Assembly (NCBI RefSeq): GCF_019237615.1
Contig: NZ_JAFAGT010000059.1
Span: 62,001-126,000, forward strand
Source of the DNA: Roseateles sp.
GTDB lineage: Bacteria; Pseudomonadota; Gammaproteobacteria; Burkholderiales; Burkholderiaceae_C
DNA: 64,000 nt
Direction: 5' to 3'
Numbering within the stretch: the first letter of the stretch is position 1; every line of letters starts with the position of its first letter. This document shows, piece after piece, positions 11,368-20,915 of the stretch. Under the pieces are notes generated by a model. It was not told the origin of the DNA. It saw nothing but the letters and a program-made list of their open reading frames with translations, and ran no database searches. A program made the position numbers and the translations under genes.

Positions 11368-13884
11368 ATGACCAGCCCCTACGCCGCGCCGCGCGCCGCT
11401 GCCCGACTGTTCCGCCCGCAGTTGATCGCCCTGGCCGCCGCCACCCTCTGCGCCGCCGCACAGGCCCAGGACGCCGCCAAGCCCGCGGACAAATCGCCCG
11501 AAGTGAAGGAGTTGGACGCCGTCGTCATCACCGGCACGGCGCGCCGCGAGGGCGTGCGCAAGCTCGAAGCCGGCTTCTCGATCACGACGGCGACCGAGGA
11601 GCAGATCAAGCAGGCCGCGCCCAGCAGCACGGCCGACATCCTGAAGACCGTGCCCGGCATCTTCGTCGAGACCTCGGGAGGCCAGGCCGGCGCCAACATC
11701 CGCGTGCGCGGCTTCCCGACGCCGGGCGACGGCCCCTACTCGACCTTCCAGCTCAACGGCGCACCGCTGTACCACCTGCCCACGCTGAGCTTCTTCGAGC
11801 ACTCGCAGCTGTTCCGCCTGGACGACACCATAGACCGCATGGAAGTGCTGCGCGGCGGCCCGAGCCCCATCTTCGGCAGTGGTCAGCCCGGGGTGACCGT
11901 CAACTTCATCCAGAAGGACGGCCGCAACCCAGAGGCCAGCCTTCGCGTGACGACCGGCACCGGCAACCTCAAGCGCGTGGACGGCGTCTATGCGGGCAAG
12001 CTGTCGGACCAGTGGAACGTCATGGTGGGCGGCTTCTGGCGCCAGAGCCAGGGCCTGCGCGACACGCAGTTCCCCGCCGACGACGGCGGGCAGGCCAGCG
12101 TGGTGCTGAGCCGCAAGCTCGACAACGGCAGCCTGCAGCTCTACGCCCGCGCGCTGCATGACCGCAACGCCTTCTTCACGGCCATCCCGGTCGTCGGTGG
12201 CGCGGACGGCAAGAGCGTGTCCAGCTACCCCGGCTTCAATGCGCTGAAGGACTATTTCTACGGCAACGAGCTGCGTAGCATCGTGCTGGAGACCGGTCGC
12301 GCCACGGGCCGCACGCTGCCCAACGGCAAGCCCGAGATCCAGCGCACGACCGTCACCAGGGACCTGGCCGACGGCCGCGGCGCCGACGTGCAGACCTATG
12401 GCGCCAACCTCGACACCAAGCTGGGCGACTGGACGCTGACCAACAAATTCAGCCACACCGGCGGTGACACGCCCACCTACGCGCTGTTCTCCGGCGCGAA
12501 TCCGCAGACGCTGTCCAGCTACATCGCATCCCAGGTCGCGGCGGCCAACGGCGACGCGACCGTCGCCGCCGCCGCCGGCAGGGCGGCCGTCACCGGCAGC
12601 GCCACGTTCACGAACGGCGGCGGCGCGGTGGCCGGCAGCACGCCCGTCATCGTCAACGGCATGTGGGTGGTGGACAAGGCGCTGCGCTCGACCAGCAACG
12701 AGACCCGCCTGTCGCGCGAGATCGCACCGGGCAACAACCTCACCGTGGGCCTCTACCTGGCTGGCTACAGCTCGCACGACGTCTGGACGCTGGGCCAGGC
12801 CCAGCTGATGACGGTGCAGCCCCATGCCCGCCTCATCGACGTGCAGCTGGACAACGGCGTCAAGGCCTCGCGCAACGGCTATGTGACGCCGCCGTTCTCC
12901 TTCAATCTCGACGCCAGCTACAGCGGCAACACGCAGGCCTTCTTCGTCGCCGACGAATGGCAGCTGACCAAGGAGCTGCGCGTGGACCTGGGCGCGCGCC
13001 GCGAGACGCAGCGCATCACCGGCACCATCGCCAACGTCAGCAACGGCGACCTGGATAACGACCCGACCACGCTCTACAACAACAACCTCGCCTACTTCAA
13101 CGGCACGAACACACTGATCGACAGCAAGCTCAGCCGCAACTCCTTCACCGGCGGGGCCAACTACGCCTTCAGCCGCGAGTTCAGCGCCTTCGTGCGCGTG
13201 AACAAGGGACACCGCATGCCCGACTTCGACGTGCTGCGCGGCCGCGGCGCCAACGAGACGCGCGATTCGGTCGAGGACATCACGCAGTTCGAGATCGGCC
13301 TGAAGACCGCCACCAAGCTCTACAGCGCCTTCCTGACGGCCTACGCCAACAAGCTGACCAACTCCCAGACCCAGCAGTTCACCAACGCCGGCAACGTGGT
13401 GCTGCGCCCCAACAGCAAGGCCACCGGCCTGGAGTTCGAGCTGGCGCTGCGCCCGGGCCATGGCTTCGAGATTGCAGCCACCGGCAACTTCCAGGACGCC
13501 AAGTACCAGGACTTCCAGCAGTACAGCGGCAACCGCGTCGAGCGGGCTCCGCGGTTCCAGGCCCGCCTCACGCCCAGCTGGCAGACGCAGACCGGCTTCG
13601 GCCAGTTGCGCGCCTTCGCCACCCTCAGCCATGTCGGCGAGCGCTTCGCCGACCAGACCAACGCGCTGAAGCTGCCGGCCTACCGGACCATCGACGCGGG
13701 CGCCGTGCTCGCCATGGACAACGGCCTGGAGGTGCGCCTGACCGGCACCAACCTGACCAACAAGATCGGCCTGACTGAGGGCAACTTCCGCGTGCCCGGT
13801 CAGGGCGTTGGCCAGGACGGCGTGTTCCTCGCGCGGCCGCTGTTCGGTCGGGCCTACGAGCTCAGCGTCGGCTTCCAGTTCTGA
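11368..13884 (+). CDS. TonB-dependent outer-membrane receptor, probably for trehalose or related sugars
   Basis: This 838-residue protein has a signal peptide (cleavage likely after AAAQAQ). A plug domain follows, starting VVITGTARREGV with VRGFPTPGD and MEVLRGGPSPIFGSGQPG, and then a long beta-barrel ending in ...ELSVGFQF with the terminal Phe used for outer-membrane insertion. Such receptors use TonB and the proton gradient to import substrates. The next two genes, an MFS permease and a trehalase, follow at once on the same strand, so trehalose or an oligosaccharide containing it is the best guess. Two LacI-type operators lie upstream. Confidence 0.9.
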   Translation: MTSPYAAPRAAARLFRPQLIALAAATLCAAAQAQDAAKPADKSPEVKELDAVVITGTARREGVRKLEAGFSITTATEEQIKQAAPSSTADILKTVPGIFVETSGGQAGANIRVRGFPTPGDGPYSTFQLNGAPLYHLPTLSFFEHSQLFRLDDTIDRMEVLRGGPSPIFGSGQPGVTVNFIQKDGRNPEASLRVTTGTGNLKRVDGVYAGKLSDQWNVMVGGFWRQSQGLRDTQFPADDGGQASVVLSRKLDNGSLQLYARALHDRNAFFTAIPVVGGADGKSVSSYPGFNALKDYFYGNELRSIVLETGRATGRTLPNGKPEIQRTTVTRDLADGRGADVQTYGANLDTKLGDWTLTNKFSHTGGDTPTYALFSGANPQTLSSYIASQVAAANGDATVAAAAGRAAVTGSATFTNGGGAVAGSTPVIVNGMWVVDKALRSTSNETRLSREIAPGNNLTVGLYLAGYSSHDVWTLGQAQLMTVQPHARLIDVQLDNGVKASRNGYVTPPFSFNLDASYSGNTQAFFVADEWQLTKELRVDLGARRETQRITGTIANVSNGDLDNDPTTLYNNNLAYFNGTNTLIDSKLSRNSFTGGANYAFSREFSAFVRVNKGHRMPDFDVLRGRGANETRDSVEDITQFEIGLKTATKLYSAFLTAYANKLTNSQTQQFTNAGNVVLRPNSKATGLEFELALRPGHGFEIAATGNFQDAKYQDFQQYSGNRVERAPRFQARLTPSWQTQTGFGQLRAFATLSHVGERFADQTNALKLPAYRTIDAGAVLAMDNGLEVRLTGTNLTNKIGLTEGNFRVPGQGVGQDGVFLARPLFGRAYELSVGFQF

Positions 13885-13896
13885 CGACGCGCCAAG

Positions 13897-15183
13897 ATGG
13901 CGAGGCCCGAACTCAACGCTGCTCTCGAAATGACGCAACCCACAACACTCCCGGCGGTGCCTGTTTCGAGCGGCAGCCTGCGCATCAGGCTCGCCATCAT
14001 CCTGACCTACATGCTGTTTGGCGCGCTGCTGAACAGCGTCGGCGCGGTCAACCTGCTGGTCGTGCAGACGCTGGGCGTGGCGCGCGCCGAAGCGGCGCTG
14101 CTGGACGCGTGGAAGGACCTTCCCATCGCGGTCACGTCCTTCCTCGTCGCCTCGCTCCTGCCGCGGCTGGGCCTGAAGCGCGCCATGCTGCTGGCCCTCG
14201 CGGCCGTCGGCGCGGCCTGCCTGGCCATGCCGGTGCTGTCGGCGTTCTGGGCCATCAAGCTGCTGTTCTGCACGCTGGGCGCAGGCTTCGCGCTGGTCAA
14301 GGTGTCGGCTTATTCCATGATCGGCCTGGTCACCGAAAGCCGCGCCGGCCATGCGCGCTTCACCAACCTGCTGGAAGGCCTGTTCATGGTCGGCGTGCTG
14401 GGTGGCTTCCTGCTGTTCAGCCAGGCCGCACATGCCGAAGGGCGGGGCTGGCTGCAGGTCTATCCGCTGCTGGCCGCGCTGGCGGCGGGCGCCTTCCTGC
14501 TGCTGTTCGTCAGCCCGCTGGACGAAGGCCCCATCCGGTCGCCAGACACGACGCTGCGCGAGGACCTCGTCGCAATGGCACCGCTGCTGAAGATGGGCCT
14601 GGTCGTCGTCTTCCTGCTGTCGGCCTTCCTCTACGTGCTGATCGAGCAGGGCATCTCGACCTGGCTGCCCAGCTTCAACAACGAGGTGCTTCACCTGCCC
14701 ACGGCCATGAGCGTGGGCCTGGCGGTCATCATGCCTGCCACCACCGCGCTGGGCCGCCTCACCAGCGCCGCCGTCATCGGCCGGCTGGGCTGGTTCACCG
14801 TCGTCATCGCCTGCCTCGTCGGCATCGCGGCACTCATACTCGTCGCGCTGCCGCTGGCGCGCGGTGCCCGGCCGCTGGGCGCCGACGTCGGCTGGCTCAA
14901 CGCCCCGCCCGCGGCCTATCTGCTGCCGCTGACCGGCCTGCTGCTGGCCCCCATCTACCCGGCCATCAACTCCGCCATGCTGAGCGCGCTGCCGCAGCGC
15001 CGGCATGCGGCCATGACCGGCCTCATCGTCGTCTTCTCGGCCCTGGGCGGCACGCTGGGCAGCTTCATCACCGGCCGTCTCTTCGTCGCCTTCGACGGCA
15101 CTACCGCCTTCGGCCTGCTGCTGGTGCCCGTCGCGGCGCTGGCCGTCTCGCTCTCCCGGCTGCGCCGGCATCTCGCCCCATGA
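13897..15183 (+). CDS. MFS permease, probable sugar (trehalose) uptake
   Basis: This 428-residue inner-membrane protein has about twelve hydrophobic helices. The first is IILTYMLFGALLNSVGAVNLL. It belongs to the major facilitator superfamily. It lies 12 bases after the TonB receptor and overlaps the trehalase by an ATGA, so the three genes almost certainly form one transcript. Its inferred job is to carry the sugar delivered by the receptor from periplasm to cytosol. The start could also be the in-frame ATG at 13930 (MTQPTTL). Confidence 0.85.
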   Translation: MARPELNAALEMTQPTTLPAVPVSSGSLRIRLAIILTYMLFGALLNSVGAVNLLVVQTLGVARAEAALLDAWKDLPIAVTSFLVASLLPRLGLKRAMLLALAAVGAACLAMPVLSAFWAIKLLFCTLGAGFALVKVSAYSMIGLVTESRAGHARFTNLLEGLFMVGVLGGFLLFSQAAHAEGRGWLQVYPLLAALAAGAFLLLFVSPLDEGPIRSPDTTLREDLVAMAPLLKMGLVVVFLLSAFLYVLIEQGISTWLPSFNNEVLHLPTAMSVGLAVIMPATTALGRLTSAAVIGRLGWFTVVIACLVGIAALILVALPLARGARPLGADVGWLNAPPAAYLLPLTGLLLAPIYPAINSAMLSALPQRRHAAMTGLIVVFSALGGTLGSFITGRLFVAFDGTTAFGLLLVPVAALAVSLSRLRRHLAP

Positions 15184-16763
15184 CTCTCTCCTCCCTGCGC
15201 CCCGGCGACCTCGTCGCCACCGCGCCCTGCCACGCCGTCGCGCCCGCACGGGCCACGGCCGCCACGCCCCACGAGCTGTACGGCGAGCTCTTCATCGCCG
15301 TGCAGATGACGCGGGTCTTCAACGACGGCAAGAGCTTCGTCGACGCCCGCCCAAGAAGCGCGCCCGCGCTGATCCGCGCCCGCTTCGAGGCCGAGCGCCG
15401 CCTGCCCGGCTTCTCGCTGCCGGACTTCGTGCGGGCCCATTTCGCGCTGCCCGACCACGCTGCGGCCACCGGCCCCCGCCTGGGGCTGCGCGAGCACATC
15501 CGCGCGCTTTGGCCGCAGCTGGTGCGCGAGCACTCCCAGGCGCAGGACGGCGAAAGCCTGCTGGCGCTGCCCCAGCCCTATGTCGTGCCGGGCGGGCGCT
15601 TCCGCGAGCTCTACTACTGGGACAGCTATTTCACGATGCTGGGCCTTGTCGCGGACGGCCGGCGCGACCTGGCCGAGCACCTGCTCGCCAACTTCGCGCA
15701 CCTGCTGGCCACCTACGGCTTCATCCCCAACAGCAGCCGCAGCTACATGCTGAGCCGCTCGCAGCCGCCCTTCTTCTTCAAGATGGTGGCGCTGCTGCAC
15801 GCCGACGACCCCGCCGCCGGCTTCGCGGCCCACCTGGGATCGCTGCAGACCGAGCATGCCTACTGGATGGCGGGCGACGCGGGGCTCGCACCGGGCCAGG
15901 CCCACCGCCGCGTGCTGCGCACGCCCGACGGCGCGCTGCTGAACCGCTACTGGGACGACCACTGCACGCCGCGCGAGGAGAGCTGGCGCGAGGACGTGCT
16001 GACCGCCGAGGCCGCGCGCGGCCGCCCACCGACCGAGGTCTGGCGCGACCTGCGCGCCGGCGCCGAGAGCGGCTGGGACTTCTCCGGCCGCTGGTGCGCC
16101 AATCCCGCCGACATGGCCACGATAGAGACGACGGCGCTGGCGCCGGTTGACCTGAACGCGCTGCTGGCCGGCCTGGAGGACGCCATCGCACAGGGCGCCG
16201 CCCGCCTGGGCGATGCGGCCACCGCCCAGTCCTTCGAGGCGCGAGCGAACGCGCGCCGCCAACTGCTGCAGACGCGCTTCTGGCGCGCCGCGGAGGATGG
16301 CGGCCATTTCGCCGACCTGAACTGGCGCGACGCCCACGACCCGCGCCCGCTGACGGCGGCCGGCCTCATGCCGCTGTACCTGGGTCTGGCCACGACGGAC
16401 CAGGCCGACGCGATGGCCCGGCAGGTACAGCAGCGGCTGCTGGGCGCCAACGGCCTGCTGACGACGGCCGTCACCACCGGCCAGCAATGGGACGCCCCCA
16501 ACGGCTGGGCGCCGCTGCAATGGGTGGCCGCGCAGGGCCTGGCCCGCTATGGCCACCAGGCGCTGGCGCGTGATATCGCGGCGCGCTGGTGCGACAGCGT
16601 GCACCGCGTCTACCTTGCCACGGGCCGGCTGCTGGAAAAGTACGACGTGGCCCAGGACAGGCCCGGCGGCGGCGGCGAGTACGAGACCCAGGACGGCTTC
16701 GGCTGGACCAACGGCGTCTACGTCGCGTTCAAGGCGGGCCTGCTGAGAGCCGCGGCCCCCTGA
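15180..16763 (+). CDS. treF: Alpha,alpha-trehalase (glycoside hydrolase family 37), cytosolic type
   Basis: This 527-residue enzyme hydrolyses trehalose to two glucoses. Both trehalase signatures are present: PGGRFRELYYWDSYF from residue 137, and QWDAPNGWAPLQW at 436-448. The glycine-rich GGGGEYETQDGFGWTNGV near the C-terminus is also family-typical. No signal peptide is visible, which fits the cytosolic TreF form rather than periplasmic TreA. The symbol choice rests on that alone. The ATG overlaps the permease stop codon (ATGA). Confidence 0.93.
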   Translation: MTLSSLRPGDLVATAPCHAVAPARATAATPHELYGELFIAVQMTRVFNDGKSFVDARPRSAPALIRARFEAERRLPGFSLPDFVRAHFALPDHAAATGPRLGLREHIRALWPQLVREHSQAQDGESLLALPQPYVVPGGRFRELYYWDSYFTMLGLVADGRRDLAEHLLANFAHLLATYGFIPNSSRSYMLSRSQPPFFFKMVALLHADDPAAGFAAHLGSLQTEHAYWMAGDAGLAPGQAHRRVLRTPDGALLNRYWDDHCTPREESWREDVLTAEAARGRPPTEVWRDLRAGAESGWDFSGRWCANPADMATIETTALAPVDLNALLAGLEDAIAQGAARLGDAATAQSFEARANARRQLLQTRFWRAAEDGGHFADLNWRDAHDPRPLTAAGLMPLYLGLATTDQADAMARQVQQRLLGANGLLTTAVTTGQQWDAPNGWAPLQWVAAQGLARYGHQALARDIAARWCDSVHRVYLATGRLLEKYDVAQDRPGGGGEYETQDGFGWTNGVYVAFKAGLLRAAAP

Positions 16764-16819
16764 GCCCCGGGGGGTGCGCTGGGTTGGGCCGTCATGAGCG
16801 CGGGCTAAGCTGGCGCCCG

Positions 16820-17503
16820 ATGCCTGCCGCACCGCCCACCCTCAGCCCCGCCGCCCTCGCCCGCTGCATTCCGTTCTTCGTCTTCATGGCGCTGCTGGCG
16901 CTGCGCGGCTACCTGCCGGCCGAGCTGGGCCTGGACGCGCGCTGGATCTACGGCGTCCAGACCCTCATCGTCGCCGGCCTGCTGGCGGGGTACTGGCGCG
17001 GCTACGGCGAACTGGTGCGCCAGAACCTGCCCGACGCCCGCGAGACCGGCTGGGCCGTCATCGTGGGCATCGCAGTCTTCGCGATCTGGGTGCGGCTGGA
17101 CTCGCCCTGGATGCAGCTGGGCGAGGCCACGGCCAGCTTCGTGCCGCTGGACGCCGACGGCCGGCCGATCTGGCTCCTGGTCGCGTTGCGCCTGGCCGGC
17201 GCGACCCTGGTGGTTCCCGTCATGGAGGAGCTGTTCTGGCGCGGCTTCCTGATGCGCTGGGTGCAGCACCCGGGCTTCGAGCGCGTCGACCCGCGGACCG
17301 TGGGCCTGAAGGCCATCGTCGTCTCCACCGCCATCTTCACGCTGGCCCACACGCTGTGGCTGGCGGCCGTCATCGCCGGCCTGGCCTATGCACTGCTCTA
17401 CCGCAGGACCGGCAAGCTGTGGCCTGCCGTCATCGCCCATGCGGTGACGAACGGGCTGCTGGGCGCCTGGGTCATCGCGACCGGCCGTTGGGAGTTCTGG
17501 TGA
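16820..17503 (+). CDS. CPBP-family intramembrane protease, PEP-CTERM-associated CAAX-protease-related type
   Basis: This 227-residue membrane protein carries the three CPBP (Abi) active-site motifs: EELFWRGF (EExxxR), FTLAH (FxxxH) and HAVTN (HxxxN). The run MEELFWRGFLMRW and the C-terminus ATGRWEFW resemble, from memory, the CAAX-prenyl-protease-related subfamily (TIGR03008) that accompanies exosortase/PEP-CTERM systems. Two PEP-CTERM proteins occur elsewhere in this window. No exosortase gene is adjacent. The substrate is unknown. The gene converges on the XRE regulator with a 32-base overlap. Confidence 0.85.
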   Translation: MPAAPPTLSPAALARCIPFFVFMALLALRGYLPAELGLDARWIYGVQTLIVAGLLAGYWRGYGELVRQNLPDARETGWAVIVGIAVFAIWVRLDSPWMQLGEATASFVPLDADGRPIWLLVALRLAGATLVVPVMEELFWRGFLMRWVQHPGFERVDPRTVGLKAIVVSTAIFTLAHTLWLAAVIAGLAYALLYRRTGKLWPAVIAHAVTNGLLGAWVIATGRWEFW

Positions 17504-18248
17504 GGCCCAGGCCCGGGCGTTCCAGGTCCCTGAACGCCTCGAACACCCATGAGCGCAGCCCGATGACGACGCTGTAGGGCCGCTTCTCGGCGACCGGCAG
17601 GCGCTGGTCCAGCAGGTGCTGGCGCGCGAAGTCGTCGGCCGCGCGCTGCAGTCGCTCGGCCAGCTCGCGCGCGTGGCCGGCGCCGAACTCGCCATGCACC
17701 AGCGTCAGCAGCTCGCCCTCGCCGTCGAAGCCACCGGCGAAGAAGTCGGCCATCACGCGCTCGCGGAAGAACTGCATGACGGGGCCCTGCGGCCGCCAGC
17801 GCAGGGTCTTGGCCACCTTGAGCTTGTAGCGGTTGTGCGGCCGCAGCTCGATGACTCCCAGGCGGTCCAGCTGGGCCAGCGCCGCGACGGCATCGACCTC
17901 GGCGAGGCGGTAGCGCGCCAGCATGTCCTCAAGCGCCCAATGGCTGAGGCAGCAGATCGCGACCAGCAGCAGCACCGGCGACGCGACGACGGCCCGCTCC
18001 TGCTCCAGGCTCAGCTCGCGCAGCTCCGGCGCCTGCGCCGCCAGCCGCCCGGCCAACTCCGCGAAGTCCAGCTTCAGCACGCGGCAGATCTCGTCCACAC
18101 GCGACAGCGGCATCTCACCGCCCGGCGCCAGCATGCGCTTGACGCTGGACTCCGACAGATCCAGCGCCTGCGCCAGCTCAGCATAGCTCCGGCCCTGGCT
18201 CTTCAGCTCGGCCTTGATCAGGGCCACGAGGGATTGCGTGCTCGACAT
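17472..18248 (-). CDS. XRE-family helix-turn-helix regulator
   Basis: This 258-residue protein has an N-terminal Cro/C1-type helix-turn-helix at about residues 5-62, including SYAELAQALDLSESSVKRML. About 190 residues without a recognised domain follow. The C-terminal part contains a mixed alpha/beta stretch (VMQFFRERVMADFF...) that may be a sensor or oligomerisation region. The start is placed at MSSTQSL, where the family begins. Targets are unknown. Confidence 0.82.
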   Translation of the reverse strand: MSSTQSLVALIKAELKSQGRSYAELAQALDLSESSVKRMLAPGGEMPLSRVDEICRVLKLDFAELAGRLAAQAPELRELSLEQERAVVASPVLLLVAICCLSHWALEDMLARYRLAEVDAVAALAQLDRLGVIELRPHNRYKLKVAKTLRWRPQGPVMQFFRERVMADFFAGGFDGEGELLTLVHGEFGAGHARELAERLQRAADDFARQHLLDQRLPVAEKRPYSVVIGLRSWVFEAFRDLERPGLGLTRTPNGRSR

Positions 18249-18373
18249 GGGCGCGAACGGTAGCGCATGGCGGCACCGGCAGGCGCGGCGGCCGCGCCGC
18301 GCCGACAAAAGCGGCGACGCCGGGCCGGCGCACCGCGAAGCTCGCGGCCATCGCCACTTCCCACTCCGTCGAC

Positions 18374-19597
18374 ATGCTCACTCGACGCCACCTGCTGTGC
18401 TGCGGCGCGGCCGCCGGCCTGTTCACCGCGCTCGCCGGCCCGGCCCGCGCCGGCCTGCTCAACCCCTGCCGCGGCGGCCTGCCGGATGCACTGAGACCCC
18501 TCGTCGAGCGCAGCTTCGAGGGCCTGGACCCTGCCCAGCTCTGGGACGTGCACACCCATCTGCTGGGCACCGGCGACTCGGGCTCGGGCTGCACCGTCAA
18601 CGCCCAGCTGGGCCAGTGGTGGCACCCGGTCGAGATGCTGCGCAAGCGCGTCATCCTGAGCGCCGCCTGCGTGCCACCGGACGCGCCCAGCATCGACCGC
18701 GCCTACGTGCAGCGGCTGCGGGCGCTGACCGACGACTTCCCGGCCGGCCCGCGCTGGATGCTGTTCGCATTCGACCAGGCCTGCGACGACGCCGGTCGCC
18801 CTCACGCCGGCCACACGACCTTCCACGTGCCCGACGCCTACGCGGACCACGTCGCCGCCGAGACGCCGCAGCGCTTCGCCTGGGTCGCCTCCGTCCACCC
18901 CTACCGGCCCGACGCACTGGCGCGGCTGGACGCGGCCCTGGCCGGCGGCGCCGTGGCGCTGAAGTGGCTGCCGTCCAGCATGAACATCGACCTGCGCGAC
19001 GCGCGGCTGCGGCCCTTCTACGACCGCCTGGCCGCGGCCCGCCTACCCGTCATCGTGCACTGCGGCGAGGAGCGCGCCGTGCCCGGCGCCGGCCGTGACG
19101 CGCTGGGCAACCCGCTGCTGGTGCGCGCAGCGCTCGAACGCGGCGTTCGCATCGTCATCGCGCATTGCGCGTCGCTGGGAACGGCGTTGGACCTGGACCG
19201 CACTCGGCCCCGCGACGTGCCGGCCTTCTCGCTGTTCGCGCGGCTGATGGACGAGGGCTGGGGAGAGCGCCTGCTGGGTGACATCTCCGTCGTGCTGCAG
19301 ACCAACCGCGAGCCCGAGGTCGCGCGCACGCTGCTGACGCGCGAGGACTGGCAGCCGCGCCTGCTGCACGGCTCGGACTACCCGCTGCCCGGCATCCCGG
19401 CCGCCGTGCGGCTGCCCGTGCTCGTCGGCGCCGGCCTGCTGGACACCGCCGACGCTGCGCCGCTGCAGGCCCTGCGCGAGCACAACCCGCTGCTGTTCGA
19501 CCTGGCGCTGAAGCGCCTGGCCCGCTGGCGCGGCGCCCGCCTGTCGGCGGCGGTGTTTGCGACACGCCCGCATTTTCAGCGGCCGATGGGCGCGTGA
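18374..19597 (+). CDS. Exported amidohydrolase-family metal-dependent hydrolase
   Basis: This 407-residue protein begins LTRRHLLCCGAAAGLFTALAGPARA, a twin-arginine-like signal, so it is probably exported folded. The mature part fits a TIM-barrel amidohydrolase: WDVHTHLLG gives the first metal histidines (HxH), then VIVHCGEE, IVIAHCASLG and HGSDYPLPG, where the last Asp is the usual catalytic residue. The substrate is not predictable. It is followed on the same strand, after 101 bases, by the small exported protein and DUF2145 pair. Confidence 0.8.
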   Translation: MLTRRHLLCCGAAAGLFTALAGPARAGLLNPCRGGLPDALRPLVERSFEGLDPAQLWDVHTHLLGTGDSGSGCTVNAQLGQWWHPVEMLRKRVILSAACVPPDAPSIDRAYVQRLRALTDDFPAGPRWMLFAFDQACDDAGRPHAGHTTFHVPDAYADHVAAETPQRFAWVASVHPYRPDALARLDAALAGGAVALKWLPSSMNIDLRDARLRPFYDRLAAARLPVIVHCGEERAVPGAGRDALGNPLLVRAALERGVRIVIAHCASLGTALDLDRTRPRDVPAFSLFARLMDEGWGERLLGDISVVLQTNREPEVARTLLTREDWQPRLLHGSDYPLPGIPAAVRLPVLVGAGLLDTADAAPLQALREHNPLLFDLALKRLARWRGARLSAAVFATRPHFQRPMGA

Positions 19598-19698
19598 AAC
19601 GCTACTTCCCGGCGCTTGCCATGCGCCTCGGAGCGATTCCGGGATCCGGCGCCCTGGCATCACGCAAGATCGCACCCATCGCAACACTCGCTGACACC

Positions 19699-20136
19699 AT
19701 GAAACGCCTGCTCGTCATCACCGGCCTGTGCCTGGCGTTGGGCTCGCACGCCCGGGCCGCCAACCCGTCCGAAACCAGCGCCGCGCTATCGGTGGCCCCG
19801 CTGGTGCTGTCGGTCGGCGCGGTCGGCGCCACCGGCGCCGCGCTCAGCGCCCTGCCCGTGGGCATCCTGTCGGCCGGCGTCACACTGGTGGTCGTCAGCG
19901 TCGAAGTCGTCGGCGGCGCCACGATCTGGGTGCTGGAGCGCGCCTCGGATGGCGCGCGCATCAGCATCAAGGTCGCCGGCCGGTTGGCCAAGGGCGTCGT
20001 CGCGTCCACCGGCGCGGCCGTCACGGTGTCGGTCATCAGCGCGGGCACGCTGCTGTCCGTCGCCGGTGAGGTCATCGCCTTCATCCCCAGCGAGGTCGGC
20101 AAGGCCCTGCTCTACAACGAGCGGGTGAGCCGTTGA
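19699..20136 (+). CDS. Exported hypothetical protein, Val/Ala-rich
   Basis: This 145-residue protein begins with a signal peptide (MKRLLVITGLCLALGSHARAA). The rest is unusually rich in Ala, Val, Ser and Gly, with long hydrophobic runs that could be membrane or beta segments. I do not recognise the family. It overlaps the next gene by four bases (TTGA), so it probably works with the DUF2145 protein in the cell envelope. Confidence 0.7.
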   Translation: MKRLLVITGLCLALGSHARAANPSETSAALSVAPLVLSVGAVGATGAALSALPVGILSAGVTLVVVSVEVVGGATIWVLERASDGARISIKVAGRLAKGVVASTGAAVTVSVISAGTLLSVAGEVIAFIPSEVGKALLYNERVSR

Positions 20137-20915
20137 GACGGGCCGTCGCCATCGCGGCGCTGGTCACCGCCTCGGCGGCCCAGGCGGGCAGGCCCTGCGA
20201 GGACAGGCAGTCGACGCCACGCGAAATCGAGCAAGGCCTGAACCTCGCACAGGCCACCGCCCGCCAGCTCGACGACAGCGGCGCCCAGGTCGCCCTCCTC
20301 GCCCGCGCGGGGCAGGATCTGAGCCGGTACGGGCTGCGCTGGTCGCACCCGGGCTTCGTCTACCGCGACTCGAGCCAGCAGCCCGCAGTCTGGCGCGTGG
20401 TGCACAAGCTCAACCACTGCGGCAGCGACTTCGCGGCGCTCTATCGCCAGGGCCTGGGCGAGTTCTTCCTGGACCGCCCCTACCGGTACGACGCCGCCTT
20501 CGTCGCACTCAAGCCGGAGCTGCAGCAGGCCTTGCTTCCCATGCTGGCCGACAACGCCCGCCTGGCGCGCTTCAACGAACGCCGCTACAGCATGGTTGCC
20601 TATGCCTTCGCCACCAAGTACCAGCAGAGCAACCAGTGGGTACTGGAAACGCTGGCCGGCGCGGCCAGCCCCGGCATCGTCAGCCGCCGCGCGGCCCAGG
20701 ACTGGCTGCAAGCCCAGGGCTATCAGCCAACCGACCTGCACCTGTCCACGCTGACCCGCCTGGGCGGGCGCCTCACCCACGCCAACATCGCGTTCGACGA
20801 TCATCCGAGTGCGCGTCGCTTCGGCAGCCACATCGACACGGTCACCGTGGACTCCATGTTCACCTGGCTGCCGCGCGCGCAGCTCTCCGATCCGCCGCAA
20901 ATCGTCCAACCATGA
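20133..20915 (+). CDS. Exported DUF2145 family protein
   Basis: This 260-residue protein has a short signal peptide (RRAVAIAALVTASAAQAG). It carries the DUF2145 pattern: GFVYRDSSQQPAVWRVVHKLNHCG in the first third, and HANIAFDDHP with the segment TVDSMFTWL at the end. The function is unknown. The start is a TTG overlapping the preceding stop codon, and the stop overlaps the next ATG, so three genes are translationally linked. The downstream partner is a phospholipid flippase/acyltransferase, hinting at an envelope role. Confidence 0.82.
   Translation: MRRAVAIAALVTASAAQAGRPCEDRQSTPREIEQGLNLAQATARQLDDSGAQVALLARAGQDLSRYGLRWSHPGFVYRDSSQQPAVWRVVHKLNHCGSDFAALYRQGLGEFFLDRPYRYDAAFVALKPELQQALLPMLADNARLARFNERRYSMVAYAFATKYQQSNQWVLETLAGAASPGIVSRRAAQDWLQAQGYQPTDLHLSTLTRLGGRLTHANIAFDDHPSARRFGSHIDTVTVDSMFTWLPRAQLSDPPQIVQP

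Noticed and set aside
11209-15249. Minus-strand open frame of 1346 codons across the TonB receptor and permease genes.
   Set aside because: It is the antisense shadow of strongly supported genes in GC-rich DNA. Its protein is low-complexity Gly/Ala/Arg/Gln/Val with no domain.
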